A stretch of DNA of 64,000 nt from Corallium rubrum (GCA_964035015.1 OZ036000.1:8090759-8154758); one strand, 5' to 3'; positions 22,250 to 33,343 are shown, numbered from the stretch's first letter. Notes: generated by a model not told the origin, from the letters alone. Numbers and translations are program-made.

Positions 22250-22313
22250 CTGCAGTTAGCAAAACCAACAAGCTCCAGAACGTTGGCCAAATAAAATACC
22301 ATCCGATTGTCAT
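22250..22313 (-). CDS. receptor alternative exon 1b: second signal peptide
   Basis: ATG followed by TIGWYFIWPTFWSLLVLLTA and one base, then donor gtgagc. Exit phase 1 is the same as exon 1a and gives D at the exon 2 junction (LLTADASYFEKK). The upstream side shows a possible acceptor (ttccgttttag) before CAAGTGAC, so a noncoding leader exon further right is possible. Best read as an alternative first coding exon; it could also be a relic of an older start. Confidence 0.65.
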
Positions 22314-23114
22314 GGCTTCGACTTGAATTCTCTTTGTCACTTGCTAAAACGGAAAACGTGAAATGGTGAGTGAAATGTATACGCAGCAATTTGAAAACTC
22401 ACTAAGCTCTAAGAATGCATTCTCAAAAGTAAAGAGCAGCTTTTAAGAACCTATGTTTCACGACGTGGCAGGCCTTGGGGAATATATGGGGATTTTATCT
22501 GACCACGATCTGACACCCCATGCATTCAGTCACGTAGGAACTACAATGTTGTTATATTTATAAATCTCAAACAAATAAAAAAGTTGCAGGTTTTGGAGTT
22601 TCTCTGCAGCATTTTTTTCCAGCTAAAACCACAAACCACTGCAATACCACTACAACCACAATTAACGACAACCTAACATGCTCACAAGTGGCTACTGAAA
22701 AGTTGTGCTCCTGGAAAAGGTTTGATCGGTTATACAAGAGCTGCATGTACTTTCTTCAGGTTTAAAAAAAAAACCCTAACTTTAAATCCGAATTATAGTT
22801 TAATTCTTGTGACCACAATATAACTCTAGTCTAGTCCTAGCATAGTTCGATGTTTTAATCCTTTAATATCTAATTTCTTTGCCGTCTTACCAAAAACTTT
22901 CTTTTGGAAAACACATGTTTTGTTTGGATATGAATATTGTCAACAACTATAACGGTCAAGTATAACTCGTCGTTACGTCATTTGAAAATGGACCTTATAA
23001 GAAAGTGTTATTACTGCAAGAAAACGGTGCGCGTTTTGATGTGCTAATGTAGAGCCAGAGGTTAAGAGAGTGTTTATATGTAGCCCCAAACTAGCCTGCT
23101 TTGCCGAGATGGTT
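22314..23114. other. upstream flank of receptor, no gene recognised
   Basis: AT-rich. No TATA box or initiator could be assigned with confidence. Confidence 0.4.
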
Positions 23115-24545
23115 CTTATTCTCCCATCCACCTATTTACCTATCCACCCATTTATCCATCCATCGATCATTCATCCATCCATCCATCCATTCATCCATCC
23201 ATCCATCCATCCATCCATCCATCCATCCATCCATCCATCCATCCATCCATCCATCCATCTATGATCCATCTGTCCATCCACCCGGTCCTATATATACAAA
23301 AAGGTTGTTGGTCTCAGAAAAACTAATGGAATATTTTATTTGTAAAACTTGGTTTACAAACATCACTTGAAAACAAGCAAGTAACGTGCTACAATGAATC
23401 CCCCCCCCCCCCCCATTTTGGCACAGGGCTCCTATACACGCGTGGGAGAAACCCGCAGCAGCTGTCCTTTTTTTCTCCATTAGATAAAGCCACGATGTCA
23501 AGACTGATTGATATTTGTTATGACTCTTCGAATTCTCCAACTTTCTTTCCATTTTGAAACTACACAGGGTATAATTACGCTACCCTGATAGAGCATAACT
23601 AATCTGGAATCTGTGCATAACATTTGTTTTACTGTTAGCTGTATGTTTTGTCGACGTAAAGCAAGACAGAAATTCAATGCTTAATTTACATAGCGAGAAA
23701 TGATCAACAGGATTTGATGTACGTATAGCACAACTTTGCGGGTAACTTAATAGAGGGTGTTTATATGGAGGCGAGCCATCCCGCGGGTACCCGGGCTAGC
23801 CCGCTTTACCGAGATCGTGCATGCTTGTGCTATTATTTCCTGTTAATTTTCATCTTGTGTTTATATGAGAGCCAAGCCAGCCCGCCTAGCCGAGATCTCG
23901 CTTTGTGAGACCGAGATCTGGATTACCCGGGCTTGTTTTTTTCCCATGTAAACACGATTGACCGGTCTGGCTCGCCTGCCCTACCCTGCAAGCAGAGCCC
24001 CTTTCCGACCTATGCAGGCTTCGGGGGCAGTGCTTCCACTTTGCCAAACTGAAATCTCCTTTCTTTTAGTAAAAAAATCCTTATTTTGACCAAAATTTCC
24101 TTCCAAAAATATAAAAATTTCCTTCAAATTTCCTTCAGCGATTTAAGCATAAATAAGCACAAAAACGTACTACCACTAGGCGACATTTGTCGACCGACTC
24201 GACAGTTTTCTTTTGTCTTGGCTAATTAGTTCCACAATCGGGGGAAAGTGGGCTCTGCCAACAAACTCGATATTTCTTTTTGAGCATGCGTGAACGGTTG
24301 CCAAGATACTATTTTGGGCCCAGGCTCTAACGCGTCACTTTTTTGCAGCTTGCGGGTGCTCATAAACTAGAACTTGTTTGACCAGTTCAAAACCTGACTG
24401 ACTCGCCCCAAGTTTGGGCGAAGATCTAGTTTGTTGGCGGAGCCCACTTTCCCCCGAAGCCTGCGTAGGTCGGAAAGGGGCTCTGACTTGCAGCTTACAC
24501 AAGCTGGCATTAAAAGCTTCGTACACGCGACAAAGTTTGTTTTTA
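23115..24545. repeat. left arm of large inverted repeat
   Basis: Matches 26690-25245 in inverse order. Shared runs include CTTTCTTTCCATTTTGAAAC, GGTATAATTACGCTACC and GCATGCACGATCTCG (as complement). Identity looks about 95% in the core by eye. It includes (ATCC)n at 23157-23262 and a C-run at 23400-23414. A private insertion occupies 23987-24503. Confidence 0.85.
23987..24503. mobile_element. foldback element inserted in left palindrome arm
   Basis: Ends TGCAAGCAGAGCCCCTTTCC and GGAAAGGGGCTCTGACTTGCA, with inner arms CGGGGGAAAGTGGGCTCTGCC mirrored near 24435-24460. The right palindrome arm lacks it: there CTACCC runs straight on into GGGCTGGCATT. Confidence 0.75.
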
Positions 24546-24558
24546 ATAATTGTCAGGT

Positions 24559-24720
24559 GTTTGCTGTACAAGCTGTGTTAGTTAGTAATACTCAGAAAAA
24601 CTCTGAGTTCTAAGCGGCACTCGAACCCACAACCTTCTGAATGCTAGCCAGGGTTCGAGTCCCGCTTAGAACTCAGAGTTTTTCTGAGTATTACTAACTA
24701 ACACAGCTTGTACAGCAAAC
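24559..24720. mobile_element. foldback MITE with tRNA T-arm motifs, family D copy 1
   Basis: Ends GTTTGCTGTACAAGCTGTG and CACAGCTTGTACAGCAAAC. The loop carries GGGTTCGAGTCCCGC on the plus strand and GTGGGTTCGAGTGCCGC on the minus strand, both Pol III box-B-like. Relatives at 32252-32394 and 36103-36257. Confidence 0.85.
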
Positions 24721-24883
24721 TAAGGATTTTGGGTGAAGGAAAATTCGAGTGTAGAATATATACATTTTGAGACCAAACTGGGACCAGTTGCGAAAAATGC
24801 AACTACACAGGCCTTCCGGCAGGAATTGAACCCACGACCTTGCGATTCTAGTGCAATGCTCTGACCACTGAGCCACGGAGGCC
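24721..24883 (-). mobile_element. tRNA-derived SINE
   Basis: On the minus strand the head reads GGCCTCCGTGGCTCAGTGG then TCAGAGC (box A, D-arm) and GTGGGTTCAATTCCTGCC (box B), followed by a body ending CCTTCACCCAAAATCCTTA. The acceptor stem has two mismatches and the anticodon arm is imperfect, so it is a SINE and not a tRNA gene. A headless second copy lies at 24998-25086. Confidence 0.75.
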
Positions 24884-24997
24884 GTTGCCGAGAGCTTGAT
24901 CGCGAGTTCTGTATATATAATAAGGTGGAAATGCCAGGAGAGAATTGGGTATATAATAAGTAATATTGGGCATTTCACTCGATTACATAGCGTGTTC

Positions 24998-25086
24998 TAA
25001 GGATTTTGGGTGAAGGAAAATTCGAGTGTAGAATATATACATTTTAAGACCAAACCGGGACCAGTTGCAAAAAATGCAACTACACA
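24998..25086 (-). mobile_element. 5'-truncated copy of the tRNA-derived SINE
   Basis: Shares TGGGTGAAGGAAAATTCGAG and the following segment to GCAACTACACA with 24721-24810. The tRNA head is missing. Confidence 0.8.
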
Positions 25087-25126
25087 TAATTATTACTAAC
25101 ATCTAGCTGCAATTTCTGAAACTAAC

Positions 25127-25260
25127 TAAAGTTTGTTTTTATTAGCTTTTTTCGACATAATAACAATTCGCAAGTTCCCCTTGTTCGTGTACAGTTCACA
25201 CCAACAAGCAGAATGTGCGAATTGTTAATATGTCGAAAAAAGCTGATAAAAACAAACTTT
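25127..25260. repeat. hairpin near palindrome centre
   Basis: AAAGTTTGTTTTTATTAGC at the left is mirrored by GCTGATAAAAACAAACTTT at the right, with inner arms around CGACATAATAACAATTCGCA. Confidence 0.75.
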
Positions 25261-26333
25261 GTCGCGTGTTATTATTATTATTATTATTCTTTATTTAAGG
25301 AGGATAAGTTTTTCAGCAAAGCTGGTGGGGTCCTCCGTTTACAGCTAAGACCTATAGGTGTTGATTTTACGGAGGGACGAAAACCGGACAACCTGGCGAA
25401 AAACCCTCGAAGCACAGGAGAGACCAACTAAACTCTACTCACATGAGTGCCCACCGCGAGAACGGGGTTATTCCCAGACGGTCACCCATCCAAGTACTAA
25501 CCCCGTCTAACCGGGCTTAACTAGTGGTGAGAGGCAGCGCCCTAATAGCACACGCCACCCGTGTACGAAGCTTTTAATGCCAGCCCGGGTAGGCAAGCCA
25601 GACCGGTCAGAAGGTCTCGCAAAGCGAGATCTAAGAGATAAACACAAGATGAAAATTAACAAGAAATAATAGCAAAAGCATGCACGATCTCGATAAAGCG
25701 GCCTAGCCCGGGTATACAAACACCCTCTAAATTACCCGCAAAGTTGTGCTATATGTAGATCAAATCCTGTTGATCATTTCTCGCTATGTAAATTAAGCAT
25801 TGAATTTTTTTCTTGGTTTACGTCGACAAAACATACATCTAACAGTAAAACAAATGTTATGCACAGATTCAAGATTAGTTATGCTCTATCACGGTAGCGT
25901 AATTATACCCTGTGTAGTTTCAAAATGGAAAGAAAGTTGGAGAATTCGAAGAGTCATAACAAATATCAATCAGTCTTGGCATCGTGGCTTTATCTAATGG
26001 AGAAAAAAAGGGCAGCTGCTGCGGGTTTCTCCCACGCGTGTATATAGGAGCCTTGTGCCAAAATGTGTGTGTGGGGGGATTCATGTAGCACGTTACTTAC
26101 TTGTTTTCAAGTGATGTTTGTAATCTAATTTTTACAAATAAAATATTCTATTAGTTTTTCTGAGACCCACAACCTCTTTGTATATATAGGATCGGGTGGA
26201 TGGACAGATGGATCATGGATGGATGGATGGATGGATGGATGGATGGATGGATGGATGGATGGATGGATGGATGGATGGATGGATGGATGGATGGATGGAT
26301 GGATGGATGGATGGATGGATGGATGGATGGATG

Positions 26334-26391
<58 letters not shown>

Positions 26392-26690
26392 AATCTTCAT
26401 TTAAAGACGGTAGTTTCGTCAGCTAATTACAAAATAGTTATTTCCTGATCTATACCCGAAAGCCGTAAAATACAATTTTTCGTTGTGCGTGGATGGATGG
26501 ATGGATGGATATTTCCTGATCTATACCCGAAAGCCGTAAAACACAATTTTTCGTTGTGGGTGGGTGGATGGATGGATGGATGGATGGATGGATGGATGGA
26601 TGGATGGATGGATGGATGGATGGATGGATGGATGGATGGATGGATGGATGGATGGATGGATAAATGGGCGGATAAGTAAATAGGTGGATG
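25245..26690. repeat. right arm of large inverted repeat
   Basis: Inverse counterpart of 23115-24545. It carries expanded microsatellites: (GGAT)n at 26214-26335, (AGAT)n at 26336-26391 and (GGAT)n at 26565-26660. The block TTTCCTGATCTATACCCG is duplicated at 26440 and 26511. The outer end, GGATAAATGGGCGGATAAG, mirrors the left outer end near 23130-23165. Confidence 0.8.
25266..25561 (-). mobile_element. 5S-rRNA-derived SINE, copy 1
   Basis: On the minus strand GGGTTAGTACTTGGATGGG, then TGACCGTCTGGGAAT, is the 3' part of 5S rRNA including its internal Pol III promoter. A body with CCTCGAAGCACAGGAGAG (plus-strand sense) follows, ending in an (AAT)n tail. Boundaries are fixed by the uninterrupted sequence at 24508-24540 in the other palindrome arm. 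The second copy is at 53341-54080. Confidence 0.85.
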
Positions 26691-27059
26691 AATGAATGAG
26701 AAATTTTATTTCGTTGTTAATGTATTTAGTTTACAAGGAATCCGGAGACGTCAAGTCAAAATTTCTTTGAAATCTCACAAAGATAAATAACAGAGATTAC
26801 AAAATATTCATGTGAAAAAACGTCTTATGTTTTTTCGCATTATCACAAAACTAAATCTTATACCTATTTATTTTTCTGGGAAAAAAGAAACCAAGAAGAA
26901 AATATTCTCCATGTAATCCAAAAGAGTTTTTTTTTGTTAACAGCTGTTTAATTAATCGTCATATTAAAAAACCCAAAAAAATACACCCAACTTGTTTAAA
27001 ATATTTGCATGCAATTACAATACACTTTTTCTGACAATACATTATTCTAAAGCGCTAAG
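26691..27059. other. no gene recognised
   Basis: AT-rich noncoding DNA. Confidence 0.5.
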
Positions 27060-27725
27060 GCAAAGCCAATCCTACCTTGTTATGTTAAATTATTTTTCAG
27101 ATATACTGTAATATCCGCTTGCTCGTATTGCCGCGACCTGTTCTGTGATTCCGCAGTTTCTCAACTTCAATCGCGCAGTTCAATTAGACTGACGTATACT
27201 TATTTCATTCACGGCGTGGCATGGCACTGATGAAATGTTTTTCCGACTGTTTTACCGAACGTTCCTGTTCTTCCAGCTGTGTGTTTATATAAGAAAAATG
27301 ATGTGACTATAAAATGAGTTGACTTTATGCATGTAACTGGAAGTTACTCAGATAGATTTAAAAACCTGATATATAGAAAACGGGGAAACAAATGGCAAAT
27401 ACTTTAACTTATGCAATGCATTCATTCATTCATTTAAAGCGGTAAAGTACGAACTCAGACCTACCTCCTTGTTGTTGTTAATGTATCGTCTAGAATATCT
27501 CTATCCGCTTCGTGGTGTAGTCGCTGTTCGTTGTGTGGTATAGTTTCTCAATTCTCCGCTGTAATTGTGGTTCAATTACGTACTTAGTTATTTCATGGTC
27601 TCCTGCCTCCGCGTGACATCCATCTCTGTCAGTCTTGCTTAAATAGATGAAATGCTTTTCCCACTGTTTTATGTATGGGACTATTTCCAGCTGTGTATTT
27701 GCATATATCAGAAAGATAATACAAA
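27060..27725. repeat. diverged tandem duplicate, possibly leader exons
   Basis: Blocks 27060-27330 and 27460-27725 share CCTACCT/CCTACCTT starts, ATATCC/TATCCGCTT, GTTTCTCAA, GATGAAATG, CCACTG/CGACTGTTTTA and CCAGCTGTGT in the same order. On the minus strand each block ends in a GTAGG donor-like site. No coding frame. Confidence 0.45.
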
Positions 27726-28275
27726 AAAGATTTGATTTAATGCATATATATATATAGGCGTTGCCGTGAAAACATTAATTCGTTAACAAACATGCAGCAA
27801 GACGGCATTATACAGCACACTACTTTTATTAGAATTTTTATAACTTTTTTCTATCGATCAACTTTTGGCTATGAAAAAAATGAGGCAACGCTGTCAAGTG
27901 ACTTTAATTTGTCTATATATATACGAGTTTGCAGTTAAACGATTCGATGTAGTAATATTTTTTATAGAAATAGTTTATTTTTTTTTGACAACAACAGGGG
28001 CCTACACCGATCAGTAATAAAATCATGACGTTGTCGTGGTGACCGAATTTAAAAATTGCTATGACAAACACATTTACGTAAAGACAATGCTGGAAAGCTC
28101 TTAGAACAACTGTTGGAAACCTGGCAGATTTATAGTTCGAGTAAAAACAGAAGTATAGAGTAAAAATATTAAAAAGAAGTGCGGTGCATTTCGGAAAAAA
28201 ACAACTTATCAAGTGCTGCGTTTATCACCAGATATTTGATAAGTTATCTGCCGAACTGACATTTTTTTTTACGTT
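27726..28275. other. no gene recognised
   Basis: AT-rich. Contains one copy of the diverged motif described under 27930-30200. Confidence 0.45.
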
Positions 28276-30200
28276 TTTTACTTTACTTTACTTTACTTTA
28301 CTTTACTTTACTTTACTTTACTTTACTTTACTTTACTTTACTTTACTTTACTTTACTTTACTTTACTTTACTTTACCTTACCTTACCTTACCTTACCTTA
28401 CCTTACCTTACCTTACCTTACCTTACCTTACCTTACCTTACCTTACCTTACCTTACCTTACCTTACCTTACCTTACCTTACCTTACCTTACCTTACCTTA
28501 CCTTACCTTACCTTACCTTACCTTACCTTACCTTACCTTACCTTACCTTACCTTACCTTACCTTACCTTACCTTACCTTACCTTACCTTACCTTACCTTA
28601 CCTTACCTTACCTTACCTTACCTTACCTTACCTTACCTTACCTTACCTTACCTTACCTTACCTTACCTTACCTTACCTTACCTTACTTTACTTTACTTTA
28701 CTTTACTTTACTTTACTTTACTTTACTTTACTTTACTTTACTTTACTTTACTTTACTTTACTTTACTTTGTTTTGTTTTTTTAATCTGCTAAGAACAGAG
28801 TTTCCCAACATTGACATCATCTACCATGGTAAATCCGTTTTTCAAAACAATTTTTAAAGCAATTTTGAAAGATCCGGAAGTAAATCGGGTATATGTGGCT
28901 TCCATGCGACAGATCTATAATAGAGAAGACCTGATTCGATGGTAGTGATAAGATTTTAGCGATAAAACGGAACTGTATAGGTAACGGCCGACAAAATATT
29001 ATTTTTTTCAACAACAGCAAGAAGCCTTTTAAAAACATTATGTGGTCATATATACAGTATATGCATGTGTATATAGCATGCGGTCTCCTGACGAGTCAAT
29101 TAACAGAAGCAATTCGGTGTTATTCTTTTAAGCGATAAAACATAAATGTACATCATGAACAATGTACATCATTGATCGAGAAAATATATAATTTGTCTGA
29201 GAACAGCAGGAGTCGGGATGTTTTGAAGAAATCACAAGTAATGAATTATATGACACGGCTCCGCAGAAGGACCGATTCGATCAAATAACATTTGTGATAA
29301 TATATATACAGGGCAAAATTACTTGAATATGATTGGCTAATGAAGAGGGTATTTCTTTGTAATTCAGGGCAAAATTACTTGCATTTGATTGGTTCCTTGA
29401 TCAGCAGTATTTGCATGTGATTGGTCGCTTTGTTTCTTAGCAACAGTGAACCTCAGTGGACTGACTTTTTTCAACAAATCTGCAAGGTTTTTTTGATCTG
29501 AAAATGCTTTTTGTTTACTTTGAACTAATTTAAACTGTCGAAGGAATGTAAACTATTAGTGAACATGAATACACTAGAAAATTTACGAACTTTTGCCTGT
29601 GTTTACAAAAAGAAAGCAACAGACACAGTATGCATAGAGCGAGGAAAATTGGAATGTTGCCGAGCACCGACCGTGATGAGATACATGTACTTCGACATTT
29701 TCTGGACATAACATAGCTCTTAAATAATTTTGCCCGCTATATTATTAATACCTAATCGCATGAGTTCTCGTAAAATCAGGGTTTAATTTCACTCATGTTT
29801 TCAAAATCCGACAAATTACCCTCGCGTCGCTTCGCGATTCGGGCAAGTTTGTAAAATTTTGAAAACACTCGTGAAATTAAACCTTAATTGTCCTCGGCCC
29901 CATGCGATTACCTATATACTAATCGATAAACCGAACTATGAAGCAAAAATCTTAATCTATACCTCGTAAATCTTTGACAAAAGCAGAAGCCTGAATGTTT
30001 TAAATGCATTCGTAGTACACTAGTTTGTGGTTTGCAGAAGAATGCAACACTCTACTTTTTTATGTAATATTTTTTGTCATAAAACAAGAATTCGAGCAAA
30101 GGTCGGGAAACATTATTTGTTAGACAATATAGCAGGAGCTGAATGTTTTAAACAGATAAGTAATAATGTAAGAAAACAAGGAGAAGTTTATTTACGGCAG
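27930..30200. repeat. five diverged copies of a motif of about 90 bp
   Basis: Copies near 27970, 28970-29040, 29130-29240, 29925-30010 and 30075-30160 share the order CGATAAAAC, AAATATTATTTGTT, GACAACAGCAGGAGCC and ATGTTTTAAA, with many differences. Spacing is irregular. Confidence 0.4.
28276..28768. repeat. (CTTTA)n-(CCTTA)n-(CTTTA)n array
   Basis: About 20 CTTTA units, then about 62 CCTTA units, then about 18 CTTTA units, with almost no other interruption. The long reading frame across it is an artefact. Confidence 0.97.
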
Positions 30201-30677
30201 AGCTGGCAAAACAGATGTGTCGTGGGCACAAGCGAGGAAAATTAAAACTTTTTTTACAAATTGTGAAAAACAAGCAAACATGTAGTGTGTTTTTGTAAAG
30301 GAAATACATATTTTCATGTAGAACAAATAGATATCGATATATGCTCTTTGAATGGCTTTCTCAAACTCATTAATATATATAATTCATGAGGAAAACAAGT
30401 AATGGAATCAGTTACCGAGCTAGACGTTGTTGTGAAATGTGGTAATAATCGCCCATAAATTAAATTTTTCGAATTTCTCTTTAAATACTGATTTGTTTGA
30501 GAAGCTATACCATACACTCAAAAGCCGTTTATTATCTGATTTAAAAACACCTCGAAGTGAGTTAAAAAAAAACTCGGCTATCGCACTCGGCTATTCAACA
30601 CACTTCTCGGTGTTTTCAAATCAGATAATAAACGGCTTCTCGCGTATGACATATTATATACATAATGCATACACAAG
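30201..30677. repeat. foldback sequence, otherwise no gene
   Basis: AAAAGCCGTTTATTATCTGA at 30520 is mirrored by TCAGATAATAAACGGCTT at 30621. It resembles the foldback units in the receptor intron in style but not closely in sequence. Confidence 0.6.
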
Positions 30678-30679
30678 TT

Positions 30680-30744
<65 letters not shown>
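30678..30744. repeat. (TA)n microsatellite
   Basis: About 33 TA units. Confidence 0.95.
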
Positions 30745-30746
<2 letters not shown>

Positions 30747-31689
30747 CAACTTATAACTTTAGCTTCCATGTACGAGTTTAACGTATGTACAATTTTAGCG
30801 AATTTAGGAATTTTAATGAATCACAAAATTAGTTACCACAAGAATTTCAACACACATCTTATTTTACAGCATTTGCTTAGAAAAAGCTGAAATCAAGAGT
30901 CGATGTGGTGGCCTATATCTCATTTATTTAAGAAATATTATAATTCCTCTGTTATTCTCTTTCTCTGCACGTATAGGTACACGCATGCGTGATGCAAACT
31001 AACATCAAACTATCTCGAAGTTAAGAATCTTCTGCAACACTTATTACAATAGCGCGGTGTCTATTTATGTTTAATGAAGAGGTGCGACTGCAGACTAAAC
31101 AATTTTTTCTCTCTCAATATTAATTATAATGTCAGTTAAAAGTCTCGGTTTCCTTCTCTCGCGTTTGTTATTAGGATTTCTAACTTTTTTTTTATTTAAA
31201 CACTAAAATATATTATTTCTCGTGCTCTGAATAGTTTCTTACACGCTGCTTGCTATAAAAACCAAATTTCAAACGGTTAGATAAAGTCGTTTTAAACCTT
31301 GTGTGAAAACGAGAAGGCTGTATTTTCGCTAAAAAAATTTTTTTTGATTTTTCGCTATTAAAAAAATTAAGATTACAAGAAAAGTGTTTTTAGAGAAGAA
31401 AAATTAAAATGGAATTCATTTTAAAACAAAAGCAAAACAAACAGTTTAGTGCGAGATTAAATTTAAAATAGTTCATTTAATCGGCATATATAGTCATATA
31501 GTAACAGCTGTCCAGCTGGAGATTATTACGAGTCGTGCGGGGTTTGTGTTAACTCTTTCCTGACTGAATGGTTCCTTTTGGAACCACGCAATAGACGTTA
31601 TAGTATAATTCTGTGCATGTGTACTATTGTAATTTAGATAGCTATATTTATACTTGTCAAAGGAAAACCTCTCAATCACAAGGGATTAA
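30745..31689. other. no gene recognised
   Basis: AT-rich noncoding DNA. Confidence 0.5.
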
Positions 31690-32065
31690 CGTGTCTATGT
31701 TTATTGTACAGAGGAGCATGGCAGGAGCACTCACTGAAAATTTCAAGAGAATCTGATGCGTAGTTTTCGCGCTATACACTCTCAAAGTTTGCCATGGCTA
31801 GTCGTTCTTGGAGAAAAATTCGGCTTTCGGAAACAATGCTTATGACGTACGCAGATGGACAACTATGCATAAGAACAATAGATTTCACTATTAATGACCA
31901 TCTGCATACGTCATAAGGCATTGTTACAAAGAAGCCCAAATTTCGCCAAAACAAACTATCTATGGCAAATTTTGAGAGTTGATAGCGCGAAAACTACGCA
32001 TTAGATTCTCTTGAAATTTTCAGTGGGTGCTTATGTCATGCTGCTCTGTACAATAAAACAACAAA
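31690..32065. mobile_element. large foldback element, about 150-bp arms
   Basis: ACTGAAAATTTCAAGAGAAT and its complement, plus GCGCTATACACTCTCAAA versus TTTGAGAGTTGATAGCGC, are ordered as imperfect arms around a centre near 31880. Confidence 0.8.
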
Positions 32066-32251
32066 AATGCCAACGTATTTTTCACTTCATAGACACTTTA
32101 ACTCCTTGACTGAATTATTTCTTTTCTAATCTTCTAGTATTGTACTCTGGCTAACACGACTATACTTGTTAACTAAAGGAGAAAACTATCTGTCAGCAAG
32201 GGGTTAACACACTTTTCAGATACCTATAGCTTTCATAAACAGCTATTTTTT

Positions 32252-32394
32252 TCGTTTGTTTTTGCTGTATGTACAAGCTGTCGTAAGTTAAACCCATAGA
32301 AAAACCCTGGGCTCCAGATGGGACTCGAACCCACAACCGAACCAGTTTTTCTCTGAGTTTAACTTACGACAGCTTGTACAGTAAAAACAAACGA
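32252..32394. mobile_element. foldback MITE with tRNA T-arm motif, family D copy 2
   Basis: Ends TCGTTTGTTTTTGCTGTA and ACAGTAAAAACAAACGA, with arms through ACAAGCTGTCGTAAGTTAAA. On the minus strand the loop reads GTTGTGGGTTCGAGTCCC, a perfect box B. Confidence 0.85.
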
Positions 32395-33059
32395 AGAAAT
32401 TACTAACGTATAGAAAACCATTTACTGAAAATAAGCTGTGTATATATACAGTATAAAATCATGCAATTTTGTTTTCAAGTGTACTGTATATATTTCAAAC
32501 AACTCGCCCATTGTCAATGTTGCCAACAAAAGGTATTGTTATATATCGAGTGTCAAAGTCCGTTTTTCTAGCTCTCTGATTGGGCGAGCGGTCCTCGCGT
32601 GGCGGTCCGAAAATCGTGATGTTTCCCGCGTAACCCAGCAGGGGGTATCATTACATTTATTTTACCCTAGGGAAAATATCAAAATCGGAAGTAGATGGTC
32701 AGGTTCAGTTTGTCTTTGTTTTCTCCAATTTTCGTTCATTAAAAACAATTTCTGAAGATTTTATTCAACATTTTTGTTGTCATTTGACACCTGATATATA
32801 ACAAAACACTTATTTACTGACTCGACTGCTCGTTGTTGCCCGCGGCTTCGTCTCGGGAAACAAAACACACTGTTTCCCTCGGCGCCAGTAAATAAGTATT
32901 TAATAATGCATGTTGGTGAAACAACCCTTTAAAGAAAACTTTAATTAGCAGTGACGTTTAAGAATCTAACCGACAAAGGTTTATCGTAGCCAACATATTA
33001 TACGAGGCCAAGCAGTTGCCCTGTCGTTTGCGTTTTTTTTAATTTATATGTAATATTTA
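32395..33059. other. no gene recognised
   Basis: Contains GGAAACAAAACACACTGTTTCC and the flank CCCTCGGCGCCAGT (compare 6178-6192), probably remnants of one foldback family. Confidence 0.45.
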
Positions 33060-33148
33060 AAAACCGCGCAGGAGGGCTTTATTGGATATAAAACACGAGG
33101 CGATAGCTGAGTGTTTTAGAGCCGATAAAGCCTCCTGCGCGGTTTTTA
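33060..33148. repeat. foldback element
   Basis: AAACCGCGCAGGAGGGCTTTA is mirrored by TAAAGCCTCCTGCGCGGTTT. The loop holds AACACGAGG and GTGTTTTAG. Confidence 0.8.
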
Positions 33149-33306
33149 AATGACTTCTAAAATTCATCACTTCATACGTTCATTGGCGTAAAGCTTATCT
33201 CAGCTGTTAAAAACCAGCGAGAAACTTCGAGCGAGTCTATATCACATATAGATAGATCCGATACGCTTATGATTTTTCTTTTTGTTTTCCTCATGAATTA
33301 TTAATG

Positions 33307-33311
<5 letters not shown>

Positions 33312-33343
<32 letters not shown>
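33312..33343. repeat. (TA)n microsatellite
   Basis: About 16 TA units. Confidence 0.9.

Noticed and set aside
24810..24883. A tRNA gene on the minus strand
   Set aside because: Box A and box B are good, but the acceptor stem has two mismatches, the anticodon arm is imperfect, and the sequence continues into a body shared with a second headless copy. It is a SINE.
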